Below are positions 18,223 to 26,188 of a stretch of DNA of 45,464 bases, one piece after another. The notes beneath the pieces are model-generated. The model saw only the letters and a list, made by a program, of their open reading frames with translations, did not search any database and was not told the DNA's origin. The stretch's first letter is position 1; each line of letters opens with the position of its first letter. This stretch comes from an uncultured Collinsella sp. (lineage in GTDB: Bacteria > Actinomycetota > Coriobacteriia > Coriobacteriales > Coriobacteriaceae). Where the stretch lies: NCBI GenBank assembly GCA_958415665.1, contig CATYZK010000015.1:1-45464 (forward strand), read 5' to 3'. Made by a program: the position numbers and the translations under genes.

Positions 18223-19497
18223 TTACTGACGCTGTTTGGGCTCTGTGACGATGGCTCGGACGATGCGGGGGCGATCGGTGAGGTCGCGGACGATGCGCAC
18301 GTCCGACAGGCCAGCCTGGCGGCAGAGCTCGGCGGCGGCGTCGAGGGCTCCCTCGTAGAGCTCGCAGGCAAAGAGGCCGCCGGCGCGCAACATGTAGGGC
18401 GCCGCGTTGAGCAGGCGGCGGAAGATGTCCAGGCCGTCGGCGCCGCCCTCGAGCGCCAGGTCGGGCTCAAAGTCCTTGACCTCGTGCGGCAGCGAACGCA
18501 TGACATCGGTAGGGATGTAGGGCGGGTTGGAGACGAGCACGTCAAAGGTGCCCCACTCTTCGCGGGGAATGGAGCTTACCAGGTTGGTGAGGCTGAACGC
18601 GACCTCGTCCGCCGCAAGGCCAAGCGCATCGCGGTTTTTGGTTGCCAGGTCGATGGCACGCGGCTCGATATCGGTAGCGGTGCAGGTGACGTGGCCGCGG
18701 CGCTCCCAGGCAAGCGAGAGCGAGATGCAGCCCGTGCCGCAGCCGACCTCGAGGACGCGGGCGATGCGGGGCTCTGCCGGAGCGGGCTCGTCAGCCTCGG
18801 CAGCTTCTTGCGCGAGAGTCGCCTGCTGGTCAGCGCTCTCGATGGCGATGCCGTATTCGTCGAGCTCGGGCTCGGGGGCTTCCGCGGCCTCGGTATCTGC
18901 CGCTTCGGCTTCTGCTGCCTGCGCGGCGGCCTCCTCGGCCTCGCGATCGGCCAGCTCCTCGGCGTAGGCGCGGCTACCGAGCACATCGCTACCCAGCGCG
19001 GCCTCGTCGGCAGCCGTCAGGTTGGCGGCACGGCGCTCGGCGGTCGCGCGTTCATCGGCCAGCGCTGCCTCGGCCTTGCGGGCCTGCTCGACTTCATCGT
19101 TCCAGGGCAACTCCACGCGCTGACGGGCAGCTGCCTCGGGGCTCAGCACCTCGGCATCCAGGTAGTTGAGGACTTCCTCGACGAGCATCTCGGTCTCGGG
19201 ACGCGGGATGAGCACGCCGGGGGCGCAGGCAACGTCGATCATGCGGAACTGCGTGCTACCCGTGATGTACTGCAGCGGCTCGCCTTTGGCGCGACGAACG
19301 ACGGCCGCGTGCATGGTCTCGAGCTGGGCCGCGTTGAGCGTCTCGTCCATGCGCATATATAAGTCGATGCGCGCCAGACCCGTAGCTGCGCACAGCAGCC
19401 ACTCGGCAGAAAGACGGGGATGCTCCTCGCCGCGCTCGGCCAGGTACTCCTTGGTCCACTCGAGACAACGCTTGATGGTCCAGATCTCGTTTGCCAT
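18223..19497 (-). CDS. prmC: Release factor glutamine methyltransferase with long Ala/Glu insert
   Basis: Methylates the Gln of the GGQ motif in release factors. 424 residues against about 280 usual. Residues 1-117 are the N-terminal helical substrate domain (GEPLQYITG, GVLIPRPETE); about 118-243 is an Ala/Glu-rich, probably disordered or helical insert; from 244 the SAM-binding domain follows (VLEVGCGTGCISL) with catalytic NPPY at 324-327. Start ATG 19497 has GAGGGGAGG upstream; the longer frame does not. It lies downstream of prfA, its substrate gene, but separated by 653 nt containing repeats. Confidence 0.92.
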   Translation of the reverse strand: MANEIWTIKRCLEWTKEYLAERGEEHPRLSAEWLLCAATGLARIDLYMRMDETLNAAQLETMHAAVVRRAKGEPLQYITGSTQFRMIDVACAPGVLIPRPETEMLVEEVLNYLDAEVLSPEAAARQRVELPWNDEVEQARKAEAALADERATAERRAANLTAADEAALGSDVLGSRAYAEELADREAEEAAAQAAEAEAADTEAAEAPEPELDEYGIAIESADQQATLAQEAAEADEPAPAEPRIARVLEVGCGTGCISLSLAWERRGHVTCTATDIEPRAIDLATKNRDALGLAADEVAFSLTNLVSSIPREEWGTFDVLVSNPPYIPTDVMRSLPHEVKDFEPDLALEGGADGLDIFRRLLNAAPYMLRAGGLFACELYEGALDAAAELCRQAGLSDVRIVRDLTDRPRIVRAIVTEPKQRQ

Positions 19498-19976
19498 GGG
19501 GCCCTCCCCTCTTAAGCGCCGGGCGGCGCGCGAATGTCGGAGCAGATTGTACGCGAGGCCAGCGCTTGGCAAGGGACGATTGAAGGCGATTATCGAGAAT
19601 CAGCCCAGATTTTTGCTTGGAGCCCACCTGAAGTGTTCATTCGTCGACGTCTAAATCTGCATCCGTCAAGTTTTTGGCAAGGTTGCCCCAAACCTGACCA
19701 ATATCTAACCGGATACTTGCCAAATCGCTTGACGCACGACGCATCAAAAAATGCACTGCGGCTTCTCGGACGATTTTTTGAGCATTATTTTTGACAGCAG
19801 GCCAACGCTTTAATCGGGTTTTAGCAGGCAAACAGTTCATTTGCTGCCAAATCAAACCAAATAAAATCAAAAAGCAATTTACCCACAGTAGTCATTTAAG
19901 AGCGTCCCCAATGGCTACCCAAGGAGTGTCCCAAACTGCCAGCAGAAAAGGAACGTCCCTAACTGCCACATCCGGA
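19498..19976 (-). other. Gene-free stretch with a hairpin between prfA and prmC
   Basis: AT-richer than its neighbours. It contains a nested inverted repeat at 19664-19734 (CGTCAAG, TTTGGCAAG / CTTGCCAAA, CTTGACG) and degenerate copies of the AACGTCCC repeat around 19900-19960. A 14-nt string AGTTTTTGGCAAGG here recurs at the right end of the 40532-40683 hairpin. A 77-codon reading frame on the minus strand lacks a ribosome site and is not called. Confidence 0.5.
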
Positions 19977-20150
19977 CCAAGGCAACGCCGCAGGTTGAGC
20001 ATAAGTCAGCGAAAACGCCCCTAAGCGAGCAAGGTGACGTGAAAGAGGAGGGAAGCGTACTTTGGTACGCGACCGACGATTGAACGTCAGATTGCCGCTT
20101 AGGGGCGTTTGCAGCGTCGGCCGGTTACGCGGTTTGGAAAACCGCGTAAC
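19977..20150 (+). repeat. Structured intergenic repeat, copy B
   Basis: Second copy. The outer stem AAACGCCCCTAAGCG pairs perfectly with CGCTTAGGGGCGTTT; next come TGACGT/ACGTCA and an apical GCGTAC/GTACGC; the 3' hairpin is GTTACGCGGTTT/AAACCGCGTAAC. It abuts the prfA stop codon directly (20151) and lies between prfA and prmC. Compensatory differences from copy C are noted under findings. Confidence 0.8.
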
Positions 20151-21218
20151 CTACACAGCCTGTGCCAGCTTCTCGGCTCGCTCGGCGGCGGCGAGTGCCT
20201 CGATGACCGTGCCGAGCTGGTCGCCCAGGAGGACGCCATTGTAGGTGGAGTTGAAACCGATGCGGTGATCGGTCACGCGGTCCTGGGGCTGGTTGTAGGT
20301 ACGGATCTTCTCGGAACGGTTGCCGTGGCCGATCTGGCTCTGGCGCTCGGCACCGAGCTCAGCCTGCTGCTTCTCGAGCTCCATCTCGTACAGACGGGCG
20401 CGCAGCATCTGCATGCAGACCTCGCGGTTCTGAATCTGGGAGCGCTGCTCCTGCGACTGCACCACGGTGTTGGTGGGCAGGTGGGTGATGCGCACGGCGG
20501 AGTAGGTGGTGTTAACGCACTGACCGCCAGGGCCGGAGGCGCAGTAGGTGTCGATGCGCAGGTCGGACTGGTTGATCTGGACGTCGATTTCCTCGGCCTC
20601 GGGAAGTACGGCGACGGTAGCCGTGGAGGTCTGAATGCGGCCCTGGGACTCGGTCTTGGGGACGCGCTGGACGCGGTGCACGCCGGACTCGAACTTCATG
20701 ACGGAGTAGACGCGGTCGCCCTCGACCTTGAACTCAATGGACTTAAAGCCGCCGGCCTCGCTGGGGCTGGAATCGAGCACGGTGGTCTTCCAGCCGCGCG
20801 ACTCGCAGAAGCGCTGATACATCTTGTACAGATCGCCGGCAAAGATGGCCGCCTCGTCGCCACCGGCGGCGGAGCGAATCTCGACGATGGTGTTCTTGTC
20901 GTCGTTGGGGTCGCTCGGGATGAGCATGTACTTAATGTCTTCCTCGAGCTGGGGAAGCTTGGCCTCGTTTTCGGAGATGTCCATCTGGAGCATCTCCTTC
21001 TCATCGGCATCGGTAGTATCGTGGAGCATTTCCTTGGCAGCCTCGATGTCATCGAGCGCGCCGATGTACTCGCGCGAGGCGGCGATGAGGTCGGACTGGT
21101 GCGCGTACTCCTTGTTGAGACGCGTGAACTCCTTGATATCGGAGGCGACGGCCGGGTCGGAAAGCTTCTTCTCGAGCTCCTCGTAGGCCTTGATGATCTT
21201 TTCGAGCTTGTCGCGCAT
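20151..21218 (-). CDS. prfA: Peptide chain release factor 1
   Basis: Reads UAA and UAG and triggers peptidyl-tRNA hydrolysis on the ribosome. 355 residues, complete. The N-terminal coiled-coil domain, the anticodon-reading region (SQGRIQTSTATVAVLPE) and the catalytic GGQ in SGPGGQCVNTTYSAVR are present. The ATG at 21218 has GGGACTCC-type purine sequence upstream only weakly, but fits the family N-terminus (MRDKLEKI). Its methyltransferase gene prmC is next downstream. Confidence 0.96.
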   Translation of the reverse strand: MRDKLEKIIKAYEELEKKLSDPAVASDIKEFTRLNKEYAHQSDLIAASREYIGALDDIEAAKEMLHDTTDADEKEMLQMDISENEAKLPQLEEDIKYMLIPSDPNDDKNTIVEIRSAAGGDEAAIFAGDLYKMYQRFCESRGWKTTVLDSSPSEAGGFKSIEFKVEGDRVYSVMKFESGVHRVQRVPKTESQGRIQTSTATVAVLPEAEEIDVQINQSDLRIDTYCASGPGGQCVNTTYSAVRITHLPTNTVVQSQEQRSQIQNREVCMQMLRARLYEMELEKQQAELGAERQSQIGHGNRSEKIRTYNQPQDRVTDHRIGFNSTYNGVLLGDQLGTVIEALAAAERAEKLAQAV

Positions 21219-21426
21219 GACGGGACTCCTTTATATGCGTGAAGGTGAAAATCGGCAGAATTGATGGGGCGCACGGCGCCACTGCGGGGGTAAGTCCAGC
21301 TAGAACATGTCGATCTTCAGATACATGCGCATCCCTTCGCGTACGGGGTACATAGTTGCGGTCTAACCCATACATGATAGCGTGCGCAGGCAAACCTGCA
21401 TATAACCCGCACGGAATGAGTGGACG

Positions 21427-21503
21427 TAGCCGTTGGGGACGTTCCTTAACGGCTAGTCGTTTAAGAACGTCCCCAACGGCTAACAAAGGGAGCGTCGCTT
21501 TGT
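21427..21503. repeat. Two palindromic repeats in the prfA/M20 gap
   Basis: First, perfect 18-bp arms TAGCCGTTGGGGACGTTC (21427-21444) and its complement (21465-21482); the same family recurs at 26014-26083. Second, ACAAAG/CTTTGT (21483-21488 with 21498-21503) continuing into CACATT, a member of the TGTGACAAAG family. The second sits a few bases beyond the stop codon of the M20 peptidase. The rest of 21219-21426 shows nothing recognisable. Confidence 0.7.
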
Positions 21504-21509
21504 CACATT

Positions 21510-22925
21510 CTAGAGCGTTTGAAGCAGGGCGATGAGGAAGCGAACACCCTGGAGGTAGGCACGGCGGGTGATGCGCTCGTTGGTGCCGTGGACGCCGCGG
21601 TCGCACTCGTCATCGTCGACCACAAACGCCGAAAAACGAATGCATTCGGAGCAAATGCGCTGGTAGTTGGCAGCGTCGGTCGCGCCGATCACGGTCGAGG
21701 GGACAATCGCCAACGGCTCGGATGATCCGTTTTCCTCCGTCCCCTTTGGATCGCGGAAATAGCGGGCGGCGATGGAGCGAACCGCCTCGAGGCCGGGACC
21801 ACCGATGCGCGGGGACGGCGAGGGTTCGGAGCTGCCGGGGCCCAGCTCCACTTCGACACGACCGGCAAGGTCCGCCCCGGCAACCGCCTCACGGCAGCGC
21901 GCCACAACGTCGGCCACGCTCGTGCCCTCGAGCATGCGGAAGTTAATGTTGGCCCACATATCCTGCGGCATCACGTTAGCACCGGTGCTACCGCCCTCGA
22001 TTTGGGTCGGTGCACAGGTGGTGGTCACGAGCGGATAGAGCTTCTTGCTGGCGAGGCAATCGCGGACAATGGCGCCCCCGTTGGCGGCAATCTCATCCGC
22101 CGTGTAAAGCCCCAGCTCGACAAGCTGCGCGGCAAGCAGATCGGTCACGCGCGTCGGCCACTCGATATCGCAGATTGCGGCGATGGCACGGCTGAGCACC
22201 TCGAGCGACGTGCCGCCGTAGGGGTTGGACGAATGCCCGCCCTCGCTACGCGTCCTCAACACGATATCGGCGTAGCCCTTCTCCGCGAGATCGGCATGCA
22301 TAAGCCAGCCCTCGCCCGCGCCGTACTCGGCAGCCGAAACGATACGGTAGTCACCCTCATCGATCAGGTATTCAAGTTCAATACCGCGCTCCTCGAGCAC
22401 GCGGCCGATAGCCCCCGCGCCGTACTGCGTGGTCTCCTCATCCTGGCCAAAGGCGAGCAACAGTGTGCGCTTGTGCTCCCAGCCATGCGCCAGTGCATAC
22501 TCGACCGCCTCGAGAATGCCTGCGACCTGGTCTTTCATGTCGATAGCGCCGCGACCCCAAATGTAGGTGTCGTCCACATGTCCGCTAAAGGGGGCGTGCG
22601 TCCAGTCGGCCTCGGTGCCGGGCACCACGGGGACCACGTCCATGTGGCCCATGAGCATGACGGGTTTGAGGGCGGAGTCGGAACCGCCAAGCGTCACCAA
22701 CAGCGAATGGCCGACAAGCTCGACCTCGCCCGCCGCAAATACGTGCGGCCAGGCCTGCTGCATATACGCGCGCAGGTCGTCGAACGGCTGCCAGTCCACT
22801 GCCTCGGCATCCATGCTCGAAATGGTCGGAAACGACAGCACGCGGCCCAAGCGCTCGCACGCGCCGGCCTCGTCTATATCGGCAAAATCGTCCTCATGCG
22901 CAAAGAAGCGCCAAACCTCGGCCAT
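21510..22925 (-). CDS. M20 family metallopeptidase (carboxypeptidase-like)
   Basis: 471-residue zinc hydrolase of the M20A/ArgE-DapE-CPS1 group, which cleaves terminal residues or acyl groups from peptides. GHMDVVPV (His, Asp ligands), WGRGAIDMKDQ (bridging Asp), GQDEETTQYGA (catalytic Glu) and the SEGGHSS dimer-domain segment are visible. The start at ATG 22925 has GAAAGGA upstream; an earlier Met at 22979 lacks one. It is just upstream of the amino acid ABC importer in gene order and may belong to the same nutrient theme; the substrate is unknown. Confidence 0.88.
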   Translation of the reverse strand: MAEVWRFFAHEDDFADIDEAGACERLGRVLSFPTISSMDAEAVDWQPFDDLRAYMQQAWPHVFAAGEVELVGHSLLVTLGGSDSALKPVMLMGHMDVVPVVPGTEADWTHAPFSGHVDDTYIWGRGAIDMKDQVAGILEAVEYALAHGWEHKRTLLLAFGQDEETTQYGAGAIGRVLEERGIELEYLIDEGDYRIVSAAEYGAGEGWLMHADLAEKGYADIVLRTRSEGGHSSNPYGGTSLEVLSRAIAAICDIEWPTRVTDLLAAQLVELGLYTADEIAANGGAIVRDCLASKKLYPLVTTTCAPTQIEGGSTGANVMPQDMWANINFRMLEGTSVADVVARCREAVAGADLAGRVEVELGPGSSEPSPSPRIGGPGLEAVRSIAARYFRDPKGTEENGSSEPLAIVPSTVIGATDAANYQRICSECIRFSAFVVDDDECDRGVHGTNERITRRAYLQGVRFLIALLQTL

Positions 22926-22997
22926 GACATCCTTTCGATTGTGACGACAAAGGCCGCCCCACGGGAGCGGCCCTGCCACATAAGCGTTTGCGGTCGG

Positions 22998-23783
22998 TTA
23001 TTTGTCCTCGAGATAACGCGAGAGGAACTCGCGGGTGCGCTGGTGCTTGGGGTTGCCGAAGAGCTCGGCCGGCGCGGCGTCCTCGAGCACCACGCCCTTG
23101 TCCATAAAGACCACGCGGTCGGACACCGTGCGGGCAAAGGCCATCTCGTGCGTGACGACGACCATGGTCATGCCGTCGGCGGCGAGCTTGCGCATGACCT
23201 CGAGCACCTCGCCCACGATCTCGGGGTCGAGCGCGGAGGTCGGCTCGTCGAACAGCATGATCTGCGGATTCATACATAGGGCACGAGCGATGGCCACGCG
23301 CTGCTTTTGGCCGCCGGACAGGCGACCAACGGCGGCGTGCGCGAACTTCTCGAGTCCCACGCTCATCAGATGCTCCAGCGCGACCTTTTCGGCCTCGGCC
23401 TTGCTCATCTTTTTGAGCGTGACGGGCGCGAGCGTACAGTTGTCGAGCACATCCATGTTGTTGAACAGGTTAAAGCCCTGGAACACCATGCCGATGTCCT
23501 CGCGCAGCTTGTTGATGTTGCAGCGCTCGGCCGTGAGGTCCTGGCCGTGGAACCAGATGTGGCCCGCGTCCGGGGTCTCGAGCAGGTTGAGGCAGCGCAG
23601 GAAGGTCGACTTGCCTGAGCCCGAGGCGCCGATGATGGTGACAACCTCACCGGGATTGACGGACAGGTCGATGCCCTTAAGCACCTCAAGCGAGCCAAAG
23701 CTCTTGCGCAGACCTTCAACGCGGATGAGCGGCTCATTGGTCTGTGCGGCGGCCGCAACGCCGGTAGTGGCGGTATCTGCCAT
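22998..23783 (-). CDS. Polar amino acid ABC transporter ATP-binding protein
   Basis: 261 residues, GlnQ/HisP-like. Walker A GASGSGKST, Q-loop VFQGFNLF, signature LSGGQKQR, Walker B IMLFDEPTSALD, H-loop VVTHEM. ATG 23783 has GAGGAG upstream. Last gene of a three-gene set (binding protein, permease, ATPase) transcribed leftward; 22 nt separate it from the permease. Confidence 0.93.
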   Translation of the reverse strand: MADTATTGVAAAAQTNEPLIRVEGLRKSFGSLEVLKGIDLSVNPGEVVTIIGASGSGKSTFLRCLNLLETPDAGHIWFHGQDLTAERCNINKLREDIGMVFQGFNLFNNMDVLDNCTLAPVTLKKMSKAEAEKVALEHLMSVGLEKFAHAAVGRLSGGQKQRVAIARALCMNPQIMLFDEPTSALDPEIVGEVLEVMRKLAADGMTMVVVTHEMAFARTVSDRVVFMDKGVVLEDAAPAELFGNPKHQRTREFLSRYLEDK

Positions 23784-23805
23784 GATGATTCTCCTCGTCT
23801 TAAGC

Positions 23806-24954
23806 CTAGTTAGAGCTGGGCAGCGTGGCAGGAGCCTCGGCGCCGAGCTTTTTGCCAAAGGCCTCGAGCAGGCGGCTCGCCACGAGCGTCAGGATCAGGT
23901 AGACCACGAGCGCTACGCAGTAGACCTCCATCTGGCGATAGTACACGCCGGCGACGGTGGTGGTGGCGTACATAAGGTCGAACACGCCGATGACCGAGAG
24001 CACCGACGAATCCTTGATGTTGATGATGAGCTCGTTGGTGAGCGCCGGAATCGCGTTTTTAATGCCTTGGGGGAACACGACCTTGCGCATAGCCTGCCAC
24101 TGCGACAAGCCCAGCGAGCGCGCTGCCTCGGCCTGGCCGGGATCGATGGACTCGATGCCGCCGCGCAGGACCTCCATCATGTAGGCGGTGGAGTTGAGCG
24201 AGATGGTGACGAGGCCGGCGGTGAAGGTACTCCAAATCTGGTTGGCCTGGGCAGTCTCGAAGCCCATGCCGCGCAAAACGGTGAAGCCCGCGTAATAGAT
24301 GAGCAGGCCCTGGACCATCATGGGCGTGCCGCGCACGATGGTGGAGTAGACGGTCGCAAAGCCGCGGCCGATGCTCTTAAAAAAGCGCACCAGGTCGTTG
24401 TCTACGCGGTCGAAGGTCTGAATACGCAGGAACACAAAGAGCAGCGCCAGGAAGAATGCGATGACGGTGCCGAAGGTGGCAAGCGCGATGGTGATCTCGA
24501 TGCCACGGATGAAGAAGTCGCCGCTCTTGTAGGTCATGTAGACCAGGCTCGACAAAAAGTCGCTGGGGTTGGAGTCCGAGACAATGCTCACCTGCACCAG
24601 ATCGATAAACGACATGACGCAACGGTCGATAAAGAAGATCGCCGCGATGGCGACCACGACATAGCTGCCCAAGCGCGCGCCGCGACGGAAGCGCTCGGAA
24701 GCAAACGGCGACGTTTCGCGATAGTCGCTCCAATGCATGAGCTTGGTGACGAGCGCCGCCGCCGACACGATAATCCAGGCCCAAAGAATTGCCCAGAGGC
24801 AGTCCTGGAAGATACCGGTGGGGGCCAAGAAGCTCAGCGGCGTGGGGTTGCGCTGGCTAAACGCCAGGCCGAGCGCCGCGATAACGCTCGTGCCCAGGTA
24901 TACATAACGGTGGTCTGCCTTGATAAAGGAGGCCAGGCGATTGATGGTTTTCAT
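23806..24954 (-). CDS. Amino acid ABC transporter permease with extended N-terminus
   Basis: 382 residues; a typical HisM/GlnP-type permease is about 220-250. The C-terminal 220 residues carry the standard transmembrane domain and the EAA loop (EAARSLGLSQWQAMRKVVFPQG). The first 150 residues add about three further membrane helices (near 20-35, 50-70, 95-112), with a charged loop between. GTPMMVQ and ELIINIKDSS are family motifs. The added part has no function I can name. Confidence 0.88.
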   Translation of the reverse strand: MKTINRLASFIKADHRYVYLGTSVIAALGLAFSQRNPTPLSFLAPTGIFQDCLWAILWAWIIVSAAALVTKLMHWSDYRETSPFASERFRRGARLGSYVVVAIAAIFFIDRCVMSFIDLVQVSIVSDSNPSDFLSSLVYMTYKSGDFFIRGIEITIALATFGTVIAFFLALLFVFLRIQTFDRVDNDLVRFFKSIGRGFATVYSTIVRGTPMMVQGLLIYYAGFTVLRGMGFETAQANQIWSTFTAGLVTISLNSTAYMMEVLRGGIESIDPGQAEAARSLGLSQWQAMRKVVFPQGIKNAIPALTNELIINIKDSSVLSVIGVFDLMYATTTVAGVYYRQMEVYCVALVVYLILTLVASRLLEAFGKKLGAEAPATLPSSN

Positions 24955-24963
24955 GCTGCCTCC

Positions 24964-25890
24964 CTATGCCGGCTGACGGTCGAGGCACGCGTCCCACATT
25001 TGGTCGCGTTCCTCTTGGCTAATGCCCTTGAGTGTCTTGTCGATGAGTTTAAGCAGCTTGTCCGAGCCCTTGCGGCAGCCGACGTTTGCCGTGACCTCCT
25101 GCTTGAAACCCTCGCCCTCGGCAAATTGAATCGGCACGATACCCGGGTTTTGGGCCATATAGCCCTTCTCGTTCTCAGTGTTGTAGGTCACGGCGTCGCA
25201 CGTGCCCTGCAGCAGATTCGAAAACACCGTGGGGACCGAATCGACCGGGTTTTTGTGCACAACGCCCGGGATCTCGTCAATGACAGTGTCGAGCATGGTG
25301 TCCTTTTGACCGAGCACCGTGGCACCGCTGAAGTCGCTGAGCTTGGTGGCGTTTTGGTAGGGCGAGCCCTCTTTTACGAACAGGCCAAAGTAACCAATGA
25401 AGTACGGGTCGGAAAAGCCGACGGACTCCTCGCGCTCGGGCGTGGCGCTCATGCCGGCGATGATGAGGTCGATCTGACCGTTGTTGAGCGAATCGATAAG
25501 GCCCGAGAAGCTCTGCTTGACGGCGACGGGCTCGCCGCCGAGAGCCTTGCAGACGATCTTGGCGATCTGCACGTCGTAGCCATCGGCATAGGCGCCCTGC
25601 ACGTTGTCGATGGGGATAGTGAACTCACTGGCCTCGGAAACCTGCCAGTTGTACGGGGCATAGGCCGCCTCCATGCCAATGCGGATCTTGTCCTTGCCGA
25701 TCACGGAATCGGACAGGTCGTCGCGACCGCCGCCCGTCGTGGGCTGAACTACTTCCAGCGTGGACGGACGCTGGCAGCCGGCAAGCGCGCCGGCGACGAC
25801 GGTAGCGCTCGCAGCGAGAGCGCTACCCAAAAAGATGCGACGGCTGCATACCGGCTGGTGCTGCGCATCGCGTTGCTGGGGAGAATGCAT
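24964..25890 (-). CDS. Amino acid ABC transporter substrate-binding lipoprotein
   Basis: 308 residues, SBP_bac_3 family. The signal region has a twin-arginine-like SRRIFLG followed by a hydrophobic stretch and the lipobox LAGC, so it is probably a lipid-anchored, possibly Tat-exported protein. Family motifs include YAPYNW, GYDVQIAKIVCKALG and LIIAGMSATPEREESV. Start ATG 25890 has AGGGAAGG upstream; an earlier Met at 25929 is unlikely. Ligand unknown, probably a polar amino acid. Confidence 0.9.
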   Translation of the reverse strand: MHSPQQRDAQHQPVCSRRIFLGSALAASATVVAGALAGCQRPSTLEVVQPTTGGGRDDLSDSVIGKDKIRIGMEAAYAPYNWQVSEASEFTIPIDNVQGAYADGYDVQIAKIVCKALGGEPVAVKQSFSGLIDSLNNGQIDLIIAGMSATPEREESVGFSDPYFIGYFGLFVKEGSPYQNATKLSDFSGATVLGQKDTMLDTVIDEIPGVVHKNPVDSVPTVFSNLLQGTCDAVTYNTENEKGYMAQNPGIVPIQFAEGEGFKQEVTANVGCRKGSDKLLKLIDKTLKGISQEERDQMWDACLDRQPA

Positions 25891-25900
25891 AATCTGCCTT

Positions 25901-25975
25901 CCCTGTTGAATCGTATGCTGACGACTCAACAGGATACCGCGCGCCGCTACCTATTTGTATGCATACATACAAGTT
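25901..25975 (-). promoter_or_regulatory. Leader hairpin and operator-like palindrome of the binding-protein gene
   Basis: A 13-bp stem with a single mismatch (CCTGTTGAATCGT 25901-25913 with ACGACTCAACAGG 25920-25932) ends within the ribosome-site region of the binding-protein gene. Further upstream, 7-bp arms TTGTATG and CATACAA flank CATA (about 25952-25969), an operator-like palindrome. Both suggest control of the importer; neither matches a regulator I can name. Confidence 0.5.
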
Positions 25976-26013
25976 TACGAACTGGAAAATGACAGATTGA
26001 TGCAAAGCAGTCA

Positions 26014-26083
26014 TTGGGGACGTTCTTAAACGACTAGTCAAACAAGAACGTCCCCAACGGCTAGTCGTTTAAGAACGTCCATT
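26014..26083. repeat. GGGGACGTTC palindromic repeat, second locus
   Basis: 14-bp arms TTGGGGACGTTCTT (26014-26027) and complement (26044-26057), followed by a third, partial unit with CTAGTCGTTTAAGAACGTCC. Same family as 21427-21482, sharing the CTAGTCGTTTAAGAACGTCC string. Confidence 0.7.
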
Positions 26084-26096
26084 GACTAGGTCGAAA

Positions 26097-26163
26097 TGAG
26101 AGTGGAAAATCTCCCACTTTTGGCTCACACACAGGCTCAAAGTGGGAGATTATCCACGCTCGA
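26097..26163. repeat. GAGCGTGGATAATCTCCCAC palindromic repeat, first locus
   Basis: ATCTCCCACTTT (26109-26120) pairs with AAAGTGGGAGAT (26139-26150), with outer arms GTGGA/TCCAC. Read on the minus strand it starts GAGCGTGGATAATCTCCCAC, identical over 20 nt to 39107-39126. It follows the stop of the epimerase-like gene by 25 nt. Confidence 0.7.
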
Positions 26164-26188
26164 TTTATGACCGCTCTGGGCGAACCGC

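Noticed and set aside
19637..19870. 77-codon minus-strand frame in the prfA-prmC gap
   Set aside because: TTG start, no ribosome site, no recognisable motif, and it overlaps an inverted repeat.
25901..25932. T-box or known riboswitch before the binding-protein gene
   Set aside because: No T-box consensus and the structure is too short for known amino acid riboswitches.
23035..25992. 985-codon plus-strand reading frame opposite the ABC importer
   Set aside because: It runs antisense through three well-supported genes, has a low-complexity composition and no family motifs; such frames are common in GC-rich DNA.
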